A DNA stretch of 17,396 bases from Desulfobacterales bacterium (GCA_020345785.1 CP070771.1:5697659-5715054), one strand, 5' to 3'. Shown: positions 1 through 8,093, numbered from the stretch's first letter. The notes: a model not told the origin generated them from the sequence alone. Made by a program: numbers and translations.

Positions 1-783
1 GTACCTCCCATTTTAACTGCTTTCGGACCAAACGGCTGGCGTTTTTCTTGGTACATTCTTGGAGGAGCCGTTTTGGTGATTTCCGGAGTTGTGTTTTTAT
101 TTGTGCGCAGCCGTCCGGAGGAAAAAGGGCTACAGCTGGTGGGTGCCGAGGACACTGAGCCGATCCAGGCGGCTTCTCCGGAAGCAAAAAAGGCGTCTTC
201 CTTCCAGTGGACCGCCATCATTAAGATGGGATCTGTATGGTATCTGGGCATCGTATATTTTTTCTATGGTCTTTCATACATCATTTACATGGTTTTTTTT
301 GCCGCATATCTTGTCAAGGAAATGGGATTTAGCCAGGAAGCCGCCGGTGGTTTGTGGGCCTTGGTAGGTGGATTGAGCATTTTTTGCGGCGTGATCTGGG
401 GCGGCATATCAGACCGCCTCGGGCGGAGCAAAGGTGCGGCCCTGGCTTACCTTGTTCTGGGTCTTTCCTACATCATCTATGCGTTAATCAAAGTAAAATT
501 CGGGTTTTACCTTTCAGGTGTTCTTTTCGGCCTGACCGCCTGGAGTATTCCCACAATTATGGCCGCCACGGCCGGAGATTTTGTAGGACCGCGTCTGGCA
601 CCGGCCGGGCTGGGTTTTATTACTTTATTTTTTGGTATCGGACAGGCCCTGGGACCTGCTTTGGGAGGATACCTGGCCGATGCTACCCAGTCATTCACGC
701 TGCCGTTTCTGGTGGCGGGTGTAATTTCATTTATCGGAATGGTGTTGTCTTTTTATCTTAAAAAGCAAAGATATTACATTTAA
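1..783 (+). CDS. Major facilitator superfamily transporter, C-terminal part (5' end outside window)
   Basis: The reading frame is open from base 1 to the TAA at 781-783, giving about 260 residues; the true start lies upstream of the window. Roughly seven membrane segments remain, matching TM6 to TM12 of a 12-TM MFS carrier. A charged central loop (about residues 37-75, with SRPEEK) separates the two halves. After TM8 comes the sequence GGISDRLGRSKG, which is the MFS motif-A loop repeated in the second half. TM10-11 carry a GDFVGPRLAPAGLGF stretch reminiscent of YbfB/YjiJ-like MFS members, but the substrate cannot be read from the sequence. It ends 27 bases before an acyl-CoA dehydrogenase on the same strand, so the two are probably co-transcribed, and a carboxylate or related organic acid is a reasonable guess for the cargo. 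A TTG at 73 is only an internal codon. Confidence 0.85.
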   Translation, partial: VPPILTAFGPNGWRFSWYILGGAVLVISGVVFLFVRSRPEEKGLQLVGAEDTEPIQAASPEAKKASSFQWTAIIKMGSVWYLGIVYFFYGLSYIIYMVFFAAYLVKEMGFSQEAAGGLWALVGGLSIFCGVIWGGISDRLGRSKGAALAYLVLGLSYIIYALIKVKFGFYLSGVLFGLTAWSIPTIMAATAGDFVGPRLAPAGLGFITLFFGIGQALGPALGGYLADATQSFTLPFLVAGVISFIGMVLSFYLKKQRYYI

Positions 784-810
784 GAAACTACATATCTTAA
801 GGGAGGGGTC

Positions 811-2079
811 ATGTTCTACCAGCCATTAATGACAAAAGAGGAAAAGGCCATTCAGCAGGAAGTCCGAAAATTCGTGCGCGATGAAGTTTCGCACGAATTT
901 ATCCGCGCTCTTGATCGCGACGAAATCAAATACCCGCGGGAATATGTAGAGAACCTGGCCGCGCACCACCTGCTGGGCCTGCGGTTTGATCCCCAATGGG
1001 GGGGACGGGGCCTGCCGTGGACGTCTGAAGTCATCGCCGAAGAAGAAATCGGCGTTCTTGGAAACACCCTGGGCTGCGCCTTTGTGATGCCGTCCATCGT
1101 CGGTGAAGCCCTTCACGTGTTCGGCACCGATGATCAGAAAGCGCGCTTTCTGAAACCTATTTTAGAGGGCAAGATGATCAGTGCCGAAGCCCTCACCGAA
1201 CCCCGGGGCGGGTCGGATTTTTTCGGGGCCACCACTCGTGCTGAAGACAAAGGAGACCATTTCTTGGTGAACGGGCAGAAACGCTTTGTGGTGGGAGCCA
1301 CCGAAGCGGATGTATTCCTAGTGTATTGCCGCACCAACTTTGATGAAGGCGCACATAAATACCGGCGCATCAGCGCCATCATGGTTGAACGTGGACCGGG
1401 CGTGGAAGCTGAATACCAATACGGGCTGCTGGGCACCAGGGGCGGCGGCACAGGCCGATTGGTGTTCAGAAACGTAAAAGTTCCCAAGGAAAACCTTATC
1501 GGAGAACTGCACAGCGGAGCGCTGGTATTTAACCAGATGATGATTCCGGAGCGTTTGACATCTGCCGCCGCAAGCCTGGGCGTGCGCGCGGCCCTTGAAG
1601 TAGCGGTTAAATACAGTGAAAAGCGCTTTGCCTTCGGACAGGCCATTCGCCGTTTTCAGGCGGTGCAGTTTATGGTCGCCGACGCCATCACCAAGTTGGA
1701 TGCCGCTAGGGCCCTGGTATATATGGCCGCCAGAGCGGTGGATGCCGGTGCAAACAATGTTCGCCGCATCGTCAGCGAAGCCAAACGCTTTGCTACGGAT
1801 ACCGGCTGGGAGATTGCCAACAAAGCCATGCAGATCATGGGCGGTATCGGCTACACGGATGTCTATCCCATTGAAAAGATGGTCAGAGACATTCGATTGT
1901 GCCAGATCTGGACCGGCACCAATGAGATTATGAATTTGTTGATCCAGCACGAATACTACCAGGAAGTTTTAGAGGGGGCTGCGCAAGTACGCAATGTAGA
2001 GCTGGATGCCACCAATTATATGGATGAGGCCGAGAAATGCTACACCGATGAGGATATGTGGAAGGTGCACGAAGGATAG
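811..2079 (+). CDS. Acyl-CoA dehydrogenase (FAD-dependent, LCAD/IVD-like active site)
   Basis: This 422-aa protein has the usual length of a soluble acyl-CoA dehydrogenase, which uses FAD to form a trans-2-enoyl-CoA and passes electrons to ETF. The helical N-terminal domain is followed by the FAD/substrate signature ALTEPRGGSD (residues 127-136). A beta domain follows, then a C-terminal helical domain with KRFAFGQAI (271-279) and the second signature region around IGYTDVYPIEKMVRD. The position that is the catalytic Glu in medium- and short-chain enzymes (IYEGT) is Thr here (IWTGTNEI, 366-373). However, MIPERL has Glu247 where isovaleryl-CoA and long-chain dehydrogenases place their base, so activity is expected. 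The ATG at 811 follows a strong GGGAGGGG ribosome site. It lies 27 bases after the MFS gene. Chain-length specificity is not predictable by eye. Confidence 0.93.
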   Translation: MFYQPLMTKEEKAIQQEVRKFVRDEVSHEFIRALDRDEIKYPREYVENLAAHHLLGLRFDPQWGGRGLPWTSEVIAEEEIGVLGNTLGCAFVMPSIVGEALHVFGTDDQKARFLKPILEGKMISAEALTEPRGGSDFFGATTRAEDKGDHFLVNGQKRFVVGATEADVFLVYCRTNFDEGAHKYRRISAIMVERGPGVEAEYQYGLLGTRGGGTGRLVFRNVKVPKENLIGELHSGALVFNQMMIPERLTSAAASLGVRAALEVAVKYSEKRFAFGQAIRRFQAVQFMVADAITKLDAARALVYMAARAVDAGANNVRRIVSEAKRFATDTGWEIANKAMQIMGGIGYTDVYPIEKMVRDIRLCQIWTGTNEIMNLLIQHEYYQEVLEGAAQVRNVELDATNYMDEAEKCYTDEDMWKVHEG

Positions 2080-2107
2080 GGATAGTATTATACATATTCA
2101 TCTAATA

Positions 2108-2127
2108 GCCCGCAAAGATTGTCGGGC
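2108..2127 (+). other. Intergenic hairpin between the acyl-CoA dehydrogenase and kinase-like genes
   Basis: GCCCGCAA and TTG(T)CGGGC pair into an 8-bp stem with a single bulged T and a 3-base loop, 28 bases after the dehydrogenase stop codon and 19 bases before the kinase-like start. Only a weak U-rich stretch follows, so it is at best an imperfect terminator or attenuator. It may instead affect translation of the downstream gene. Confidence 0.35.
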
Positions 2128-2146
2128 ATTGCTGAATTTTATATTT

Positions 2147-3109
2147 ATGATCTTCAAAACCCCCCAAGCGTTAAGACAGCGCATCACGGAAGTAACCAAA
2201 CGGCCGGCACACGGCAAGATCACTGTGTTCGAGGACACGTCGGCGTTCATGTCGATCGATGCCGGCAGTGTCCTGCGGCTGGACGGCAACGACTATCTGG
2301 TGGTGGGGTATGCCCGGGAGGGTCGTTTCGGCTTGGATGAGCAACCCAAATTCTGGGTTAAGACCGTCATTGACCTTACTACCGGCGAGCGAAAGATTGT
2401 CAAGTTGGTGTTCCACGAGACGTTCACCAGCCGAATCGGTTCAACCGTCTTTACCTGCAGGCGCAGCCCGCGAAAGGAATCCGAGATCCTCCGGCGGATG
2501 CGCGGACACCCGAATTTCATGCAAGGCAAGGCGGTGAGTGATGCCGTCGGCAACCTGGTGCGGATCATCGACTTTATACCGGGTCCGACGCTCTACGAGT
2601 ATTTGCGCCGGCTGGACATATCCCACCAGGCGTACTACCGACAGATTTTCGCCAAGCTCATGGGTTCTGTGATCGAGTGCATTGACGCGATCGCCCAGCT
2701 TCACCGGCAGGGTCTGCATCATGGTGATATCCGGGCAGATCACATTTTGCTAAAAAAACAGATGAGCGACTATGTCTGGATAGACTTCGACTTTGAGGTC
2801 GGCTATCCGGCCTACGATTTGTTCTGCCTGGGCAACGTCCTGCTGCAGGTGGCGGGCAAAGGCCGGCATTCCCTGCACGATATCGGTCTTCGGCCGTCCG
2901 CGTACCCGGGTGCCGTCGACACACTAGTGCTGGGCGACATGTCACTGATGTTCAGACATCGGGTGGCGAACCTGCGCAAGCTCTTCCCGCACATATCCGT
3001 CGACTTGAACGACATTCTCATGCGTTTTTCAGCCGGAAGCACGAACCCTTACCGCGATGTCGACACTCTCCTGGCCGATCTTCGGGCGCTCTTCCCTGGC
3101 AACGTATAA
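2147..3109 (+). CDS. Atypical protein-kinase-like fold protein
   Basis: The 320-aa product has recognisable kinase landmarks in the right order. A beta-rich N-lobe contains IVKLVF with Lys86 as the candidate ATP-binding lysine, followed by RKESEILRRM with a candidate alpha-C glutamate (Glu111 or Glu113). The segment IIDFIPGPTLYEYL (140-153) resembles the hinge region. The catalytic loop is HGDIRADHILL (192-202), with Asp194 as catalytic base. IDFDFE (212-217) stands where the metal-binding DFG would be. The canonical catalytic-loop Asn is His199 and DFG is DFD, so it is either a divergent kinase or a pseudokinase. No membrane segment or extra sensor domain is evident. The frame stays open upstream to 2006, but that part overlaps the dehydrogenase gene and reads as out-of-frame sequence. 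The ATG at 2147 has only a poor ribosome site. By eye the gene is somewhat richer in GC than its neighbours. Confidence 0.75.
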   Translation: MIFKTPQALRQRITEVTKRPAHGKITVFEDTSAFMSIDAGSVLRLDGNDYLVVGYAREGRFGLDEQPKFWVKTVIDLTTGERKIVKLVFHETFTSRIGSTVFTCRRSPRKESEILRRMRGHPNFMQGKAVSDAVGNLVRIIDFIPGPTLYEYLRRLDISHQAYYRQIFAKLMGSVIECIDAIAQLHRQGLHHGDIRADHILLKKQMSDYVWIDFDFEVGYPAYDLFCLGNVLLQVAGKGRHSLHDIGLRPSAYPGAVDTLVLGDMSLMFRHRVANLRKLFPHISVDLNDILMRFSAGSTNPYRDVDTLLADLRALFPGNV

Positions 3110-3139
3110 ACCAAGAGCTGCTTCAAAATTCCGGGAAGC

Positions 3140-3152
3140 CGACGCAGCGTCG
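3140..3152. terminator. Short palindrome in the convergent gap, weak terminator candidate
   Basis: CGACG-CAG-CGTCG forms a 5-bp stem followed on the plus strand by TTT, lying directly beside the stop codon of the minus-strand acyl-CoA synthetase. A second overlapping pairing (GCTTC with GAAGC, 3119-3138) is also possible. Both are short, so this is only a candidate terminator between the two convergent genes. Confidence 0.3.
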
Positions 3153-3153
3153 T

Positions 3154-4668
3154 TTAGACAAACTTTCGCAACTCTCTTTTTAAGACTTTGCCCACCAGTG
3201 ACTTCGGCAAACCGTCGACGAATTTCACCAGCGACGGTGCTTTATAGGGTGTCATCCTGGTTTTGACAAATTCTATCACAGCGTCTTCACTGAGCTGCCG
3301 GCCGGGCATTTTAACGACAAATGCCATGATCTCTTCCCCGTACTTTTCATCCGGAATCCCGATCACCGCAACCTCGCCGACAGACGGGTGTTCCTCCAGA
3401 CAGCCTTCGATCTCGCTGGGATAGATATTGTAACCGCCCTTGATGATCATATCCTTGATCCGATCCGTGATAAACAAGTAGCCGTCTTCATCAAGATACC
3501 CCACATCGCCGGTGTGCAGCCAGCCGCCCCGCAGTGTTTCGGCGGTCTCATCAGGCCGTTTGTAATAGCCGAGCATGACACTGGGGCCTCTGACCACGAT
3601 TTCCCCCTGTTCCCCGGTCGGCAATTCCTTGTCTTCATGGTCAAATATTTTCACCTCAACCCCGGGTATCGGAACTCCGGTTGATCCGATTTTGCGCGCC
3701 ATGCTGCGGCGTTCTACCGCAACCGTCGGCGCCGCCTCGGTCAAACCGTAGCCTTCATACATGCGGCAGTTGAATTTAGCAGTAAAGGCCCGGTAAAGCT
3801 CCTCGGTCACCGGGGCGGCGCTGATGGAGCATCTTTCCAGCGAGCTCGTATCGTATTTATCAGCCGCCGGGTGGTTCAGCAGTATTTGATACATCGTGGG
3901 CACACCAATAAACTGGGTGGCCCGATGTTTTTGGATTAAACGAAATACCTCTTCCGGATCAAACCAGCGCATGAGTACACCGTAAGAGTCCTTAAATGTT
4001 GAACAAGAGCCTGCAGTCATAACCACGATGCCGAATGAATGCGCCAGCGGCAAACATAAAATCGTTCTATCGGGCTTGCTCGCCTCCGAGGCTTGCCAGG
4101 TGGCCATCGCATTCTGATAGAGATTGTTGTGGGAAAGCATCACCCCTTTGGGCTGCCCGGTTGTACCGGAAGTATATATCATCAGGGCAACATCGTCTTT
4201 GCGCATTTCCTCGGTATGTCTTTGGGGGGGATGTTGGGCCACGAGAGCATGGAAGTCGACCTGCTCCCCCTCATCTTTCCCGTCCAGCACGACAACATGC
4301 TTGACATGAGCGATGCCTTTTCGCGCATTTCCAATTTTTTCCAAATGATCTTTACTGGTGATAACCGCCTTAGCATCGGAGTGGTCCAAGATATACCGCG
4401 TCTCGTTTTCACCGAGCAAAAACATGATGGGCACAATCACCGCTCCGATGCGCCAGATGGCGCCGAAACAGGCAAAGACCTCCGGCGAATTCGGCATGCA
4501 GACCACTATGTGGTCCCCTTTTTCGATCCCGAGGGATCTCAGCCCGCTGGCAAGCCGGCGTCCCATCTCGTTCAGCCTGTAAGAAGAATATTCTTTCCCC
4601 TCAAACACATACGCCGGAATATCGCCCATTTTTTCGAGGCGCTCATCGCTTAGATTTACGAGATTCAT
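3154..4668 (-). CDS. AMP-forming acyl-CoA synthetase (long-chain fatty acid-CoA ligase family)
   Basis: A complete 504-aa member of the ANL adenylate-forming superfamily. It activates a carboxylic acid to an acyl-adenylate with ATP and transfers it to CoA. The diagnostic motifs are in order: YTSGTTGQPKG (residues 165-175, phosphate-binding loop), GYGLTEAAP (306-314), WLHTGDVGYLDEDGY (383-397), DRIKDMIIKGGYNIYPSEIEG (hinge and A8 region, about 402-422) and PKSLVGKVLKREL near the end, with the catalytic Lys494. The ATG at 4668 was chosen because AAAGGTGAT lies a few bases upstream; a longer frame to 4716 adds 16 residues without a better ribosome site. It would supply acyl-CoA to a dehydrogenase such as the one at 811-2079, although the two genes are convergent and separately transcribed. 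The acid it prefers is unknown. Confidence 0.93.
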   Translation of the reverse strand: MNLVNLSDERLEKMGDIPAYVFEGKEYSSYRLNEMGRRLASGLRSLGIEKGDHIVVCMPNSPEVFACFGAIWRIGAVIVPIMFLLGENETRYILDHSDAKAVITSKDHLEKIGNARKGIAHVKHVVVLDGKDEGEQVDFHALVAQHPPQRHTEEMRKDDVALMIYTSGTTGQPKGVMLSHNNLYQNAMATWQASEASKPDRTILCLPLAHSFGIVVMTAGSCSTFKDSYGVLMRWFDPEEVFRLIQKHRATQFIGVPTMYQILLNHPAADKYDTSSLERCSISAAPVTEELYRAFTAKFNCRMYEGYGLTEAAPTVAVERRSMARKIGSTGVPIPGVEVKIFDHEDKELPTGEQGEIVVRGPSVMLGYYKRPDETAETLRGGWLHTGDVGYLDEDGYLFITDRIKDMIIKGGYNIYPSEIEGCLEEHPSVGEVAVIGIPDEKYGEEIMAFVVKMPGRQLSEDAVIEFVKTRMTPYKAPSLVKFVDGLPKSLVGKVLKRELRKFV

Positions 4669-4757
4669 AAAGATCACCTTTCCTCTTAGGCAAAAGGTCG
4701 TGAAAAGAAAAATCAACGCGGAAAGTTGAAAAAGGAAGTGTCGCTCGCTGAATACGA

Positions 4758-4787
4758 TCCATAGCGCACGAAATTGAATTGAGTCAA
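4758..4787 (-). promoter_or_regulatory. Candidate sigma70 promoter for the acyl-CoA synthetase
   Basis: On the minus strand TTGACT (4782-4787) and TATGGA (4758-4763) are separated by 18 bases, about 90 bases upstream of the chosen start codon. The -35 is good and the -10 is weak, so this is tentative. Confidence 0.35.
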
Positions 4788-4848
4788 ATTAAATTAAAAC
4801 CGATTGAGTTTTTCTTGACCCTTAACAATGGATGTTGCATTTATTGGA

Positions 4849-4878
4849 TTGACATTTTTCAACTCAAAATTGAAATTT
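4849..4878 (+). promoter_or_regulatory. Candidate promoter for the cysteine-synthase-like gene
   Basis: A perfect TTGACA lies at 4849-4854 in an AT-rich stretch. The -10 at the expected distance (about 4872-4878) is poor. A TTTCAA-N7-TTGAAA inverted repeat (4857-4875) overlaps the spacer and could be an operator. Tentative. Confidence 0.3.
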
Positions 4879-4927
4879 ACCGGTATCTAATGGGTGCTAA
4901 TTATTCTTAAACTGGGAATGCAGAACC

Positions 4928-5896
4928 ATGAAAAATCTATCACGTCCCTTTTCGTCTGCCATTGAAGCAATCGGCAACACGCCCCTGGTTGAGCTGTCCC
5001 GGCTTACCCGCGAGATTGACGGGCGCATTCTGGCCAAATTGGAATACCTCAATCCCGGCTACTCAAAGAAGGATCGCATTGCACGCCAGATCATCGAAGA
5101 TGCGGAAGCCTCCGGCGAACTCAAAACCGGCCAGACGGTGGTGGAGCTGACCAGCGGTAATACGGGCACGGGCCTGGCGATCGTTTGCGGGATAAAAGGA
5201 TATTCCTTTGTGGCCGTGATGTCCAAAGGCAATTCCATCGAAAGAGCCCGGATGATGTCCGCCCTGGGAGCCGAAGTGATCCTGGTCGACCAGCAGCCGG
5301 ACTCGGCACCCGGTCAGGTCTCCGGTGCAGACCTTGAGCTGGTGGAAAAAGAGACCGTTAAAATCGTCAGGCAACGCCAGGCATTTCGGGCCGATCAATT
5401 CCGACTGCAGAGTAATTTTCGAGCCCACTATTTGAACACCGGCCCTGAAATTATCCGCCAGTCCGGCGGTAAGATTGATGTATTCTGCGATTTCGCAGGC
5501 ACCGGGGGAACGTTTGCCGGATGCGCTGCGGCTTTCAAAGAACACAATCCGCAGACAAAATGCTTTATCGTCGAACCCAAGGGCGCTGCCATCCTGGCCG
5601 GTGAAGCAGTGACGTATCCAAATCATCGCATCCAGGGCGGCGGTTATGCCATGGCGAATCTACCCATGCTGATCCAAGAACATATAGACGGTTATCTCAA
5701 AGTTTCCGATGAACAGGCAATCCAAATGGCACGTCGCCTGGCTAGCGAGGAGGGAATCTTCGCCGGCTTTTCATCTGGGGCCAATGTGGCTGCATGCATG
5801 GAATTACTGCAGACGTCTTTTATAGGTAAAACAGCGGTGGCATTAATCTGTGATTCCGGCCTGAAATATCTTAGTACCGATCTCTGGGAGCAATAA
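4928..5896 (+). CDS. PLP-dependent cysteine-synthase-family enzyme (beta-family, fold type II)
   Basis: This 322-aa protein has the length of O-acetylserine sulfhydrylase (CysK/CysM). The PLP lysine is Lys48 in NPGYSKKDRIA, where canonical enzymes read NPGGSVKDRIA. TSGNTG (75-80) is the substrate-carboxylate loop, GTGGT (191-195) the phosphate-binding loop, GFSSGAN (280-286) and CDSGLKYLST (308-317) the C-terminal signatures. A segment around DQQPDSAPGQVSG (121-133) lengthens the mobile domain relative to what I expect of CysK. The replaced glycine and this segment suggest a subfamily separate from housekeeping CysK, so the sulfur donor or even the reaction (cysteine synthesis, cysteine desulfhydration or another beta-replacement) is uncertain. 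The ATG at 4928 has only a weak GGGA upstream. It is transcribed alone, convergent with the ABC operon. Confidence 0.88.
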   Translation: MKNLSRPFSSAIEAIGNTPLVELSRLTREIDGRILAKLEYLNPGYSKKDRIARQIIEDAEASGELKTGQTVVELTSGNTGTGLAIVCGIKGYSFVAVMSKGNSIERARMMSALGAEVILVDQQPDSAPGQVSGADLELVEKETVKIVRQRQAFRADQFRLQSNFRAHYLNTGPEIIRQSGGKIDVFCDFAGTGGTFAGCAAAFKEHNPQTKCFIVEPKGAAILAGEAVTYPNHRIQGGGYAMANLPMLIQEHIDGYLKVSDEQAIQMARRLASEEGIFAGFSSGANVAACMELLQTSFIGKTAVALICDSGLKYLSTDLWEQ

Positions 5897-5980
5897 AAAG
5901 CATTCTTAATAATTACAAATAACTAAATTGCTTTAAATTAAGTATGTTAAACTTTTTATGCGTCTGGAAAGGATTCCTTA

Positions 5981-6011
5981 AATATTCAATATTCAATCGA
6001 AAATATTCAAT
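5981..6011. repeat. Three copies of AATATTCAAT
   Basis: The 10-mer occurs at 5981-5990, 5988-5997 (overlapping the first by three bases) and 6002-6011, in the convergent gap just before the stop codon of the last permease gene. It is AT-rich and short and may be simple sequence slippage. Confidence 0.6.
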
Positions 6012-6014
6012 CCT

Positions 6015-6995
6015 TTAGTCCGGCCGGTAGGGCTTGCCCAGCGAAGAGGGCGCCATACCCGAAAAAAAACTCAACAACTTTTTAAATCGGGCTTTGTCTT
6101 CGGCCCATCGTAAGATAAAATCTTTCTGGGCGAGGGACATGATCAACAGAGTAAATATCATCAGCGGGAAAGGCGCAACCTGAAATACCTGAGACGGGAC
6201 CGAAGGCAGCCATTCTTGCAAATAGATTCCAATCACCTGCAGGAAGGAAAACAAATAAGCGCCGGCGGCTGCTTTGACCGGATGCCAGCCGCCGAAGATA
6301 ACCAATGCCAGACAAATCCAGCCGGTTCCTTCCGCGCCCTGCGGCCGGCCCCAACCGGGTTTGGTAGCCAGGGAAAATGTCGCCCCGGCCAGCCCCACCA
6401 GCAGACCGCCGCAAATCGCATACAACAACTGCAGCCGCTGAGGGTTGATGCCTCGGGCATAGGATGCGCGTGGATGTTCACCGACCGACCTCAGCTTGAG
6501 TCCCAGTGGCGTGCGGTAAATGTACCACCAGCTTAAACCGATAATGATCAGACTTAAATAAATCGGGAGATTGTGTTTGAAAAATACATCCCCGAAAAAC
6601 GGAATTTTGTTCAGCCAGGGAATCGCTAAGGGGGCTACCTGAGGTCCCTGCAGCCGGGAATAAGGGTTGCCGATAAAATAGGCCAGATCTCTGGTCATTA
6701 GCGTCAACACAAATCCAACCGCAACTTGATTTTGCCCCAGATAGACGCTGAACACGGCCACCGTTGACGCCACGAGGGCACCGACAACGGCACCGGCCGC
6801 AAACCCCGCCATCAAGCTTCGGGTTTCATAAGTGACGGCAAACGCCGCCATTGCACTTAAAAGAATAGATCCGTCCAGGGAAAGGTTGATGAGACCGGCT
6901 TTCTCCGTAATGGTCTCACCCAGGGTTGCAAGCACAATGGGCGCTGCGCCGGCAACAACGCTGGCGAACAGTATGGTCAGGTTCAATTCAGTCAT
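6015..6995 (-). CDS. ABC transporter permease, BMP/nucleoside-type (second permease)
   Basis: A 326-aa integral membrane protein of the branched-chain/ribose-type permease superfamily, with about eight to ten hydrophobic segments. ETITEKAGLINLSLDGSILL near the N-terminus matches the typical 'TERAGVxNLGxEG' segment of the second permease in guanosine/BMP importers. Between later helices YRTPLGLKLRSVGEHPRASYARGI is the cytoplasmic coupling-loop region that contacts the ATPase. It forms the transport channel with the permease encoded just upstream. The ATG at 6995 lies two bases after that gene's stop codon and is preceded by AAGGGA; an upstream extension to 7049 would overlap the neighbouring gene. 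It is the last gene of the four-gene operon. Confidence 0.92.
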   Translation of the reverse strand: MTELNLTILFASVVAGAAPIVLATLGETITEKAGLINLSLDGSILLSAMAAFAVTYETRSLMAGFAAGAVVGALVASTVAVFSVYLGQNQVAVGFVLTLMTRDLAYFIGNPYSRLQGPQVAPLAIPWLNKIPFFGDVFFKHNLPIYLSLIIIGLSWWYIYRTPLGLKLRSVGEHPRASYARGINPQRLQLLYAICGGLLVGLAGATFSLATKPGWGRPQGAEGTGWICLALVIFGGWHPVKAAAGAYLFSFLQVIGIYLQEWLPSVPSQVFQVAPFPLMIFTLLIMSLAQKDFILRWAEDKARFKKLLSFFSGMAPSSLGKPYRPD

Positions 6996-6997
6996 GC

Positions 6998-8062
6998 TCA
7001 GTCCCTTTTGATGCCGATATTTCTCTCCCGCTCCCCGATCTCCGCCCATCGCTTGCGCCAGGCGTGCACACCGAGAGTGGCTAACACCAAGGCTCCCTGA
7101 ATCACGCCGCTGAGCGAAGAGTCCAGCTGCAACACCATCGGCAACTGAATACTGCCCACGTTTAGACAGGCAAAGAAAAACGCCACCAGCGGAACCAGCC
7201 AGATGTTGTAGTTGGACAACATCACCACCAGCAGGGAAAGATACCCGTAGTTGCTGGATATGGCCGGTATCAGCCGATGATAGACACCGCTCACCTGCAG
7301 GCTGCCGGCCAGACCGGAGAATCCTCCGGCAAAAATCATGGCCAGCAGCATGAATCTACCGGGCTTGAGCCCGAACAAATAAGCGGCATCCGGATTACCG
7401 CCAATGGCTTTTAAATTCAACCCGACCCGGGTGTAGCGCAGCAGGAGTCCGGTTATCACCAGCGCAGCCATCACCGTGAGCAATGCCACCGGTGAAAGCC
7501 GCAGGGATTCCAGCAACGGCATCCACAGCTTCACCGGAAACGTTTCGGTGCCGCTCATGGAGGCAACCCCCGGCCGCCGCCAGGGTCCAAATATCAGCCA
7601 GAGGATAATCCCCTGGGCGACGAAATTTAATCCCAGACCGGCAAAAATTTCATTGACGCCGCCTCGCGTCTTCAAAAATCCGGCAAGCAGCGCCCAGACG
7701 GCACCGCCCCCCATCCCTGCCAGCAGCGACATTCCAAGAAAAACAGCCGGTGCATTGCTATCAACACCTACCCGAAGCAGCGCAGTGGTAAAGATGGCCC
7801 CCAACATGACCTGACCTTCAACACCGATGTTCCATAGGCCGATTCTAAAGGTGAACAACAAACCGCAGCCACACAGCGTCAGCGGTATCCAGGCTTTTAT
7901 CACATGCGAAAATTTGCTCCAGGACCCCAGTGAACCCTTAAGGATATGATAATAGGCACTAACCGGTGGGGCACCGGCAATCAGCAGCACCAGGGAGGTG
8001 AATAAAAACACGGCCGTCAGGGTCAACAGCAGCTGGCGGAATTCTACCATATATGATTTCAT
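6998..8062 (-). CDS. ABC transporter permease, BMP/nucleoside-type (first permease)
   Basis: A 354-aa membrane protein with an N-terminal hydrophobic segment and a further seven or more helices. FRIGLWNIGVEGQVMLGA is the characteristic segment of the first permease of BMP-type importers (YufP/NupP-like), and LRYTRVGLNLKAIGGNPDAAYLFG is the cytoplasmic loop expected to dock on the ATPase. A basic C-terminal tail follows. The gene lies 31 bases after the ATPase stop codon and is followed two bases later by the second permease, so the two permeases are expected to be made together and to heterodimerise. The ATG at 8062 has CAGGG a few bases upstream. Confidence 0.92.
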   Translation of the reverse strand: MKSYMVEFRQLLLTLTAVFLFTSLVLLIAGAPPVSAYYHILKGSLGSWSKFSHVIKAWIPLTLCGCGLLFTFRIGLWNIGVEGQVMLGAIFTTALLRVGVDSNAPAVFLGMSLLAGMGGGAVWALLAGFLKTRGGVNEIFAGLGLNFVAQGIILWLIFGPWRRPGVASMSGTETFPVKLWMPLLESLRLSPVALLTVMAALVITGLLLRYTRVGLNLKAIGGNPDAAYLFGLKPGRFMLLAMIFAGGFSGLAGSLQVSGVYHRLIPAISSNYGYLSLLVVMLSNYNIWLVPLVAFFFACLNVGSIQLPMVLQLDSSLSGVIQGALVLATLGVHAWRKRWAEIGERERNIGIKRD

Positions 8063-8093
8063 ACTGCCCTGAACTCAAATTTCTTGAATATTT

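Noticed and set aside
2006..2146. Extended N-terminus of the kinase-like protein
   Set aside because: The extension overlaps the dehydrogenase gene out of frame and reads as a shadow translation; the ATG at 2147 begins plausible sequence.
4093..4653. 186-codon open frame on the plus strand
   Set aside because: It lies wholly opposite the acyl-CoA synthetase gene, whose motifs are complete.
5063..5626. 187-codon open frame on the minus strand
   Set aside because: It is antisense to the cysteine-synthase-like gene and shows no recognisable protein features.
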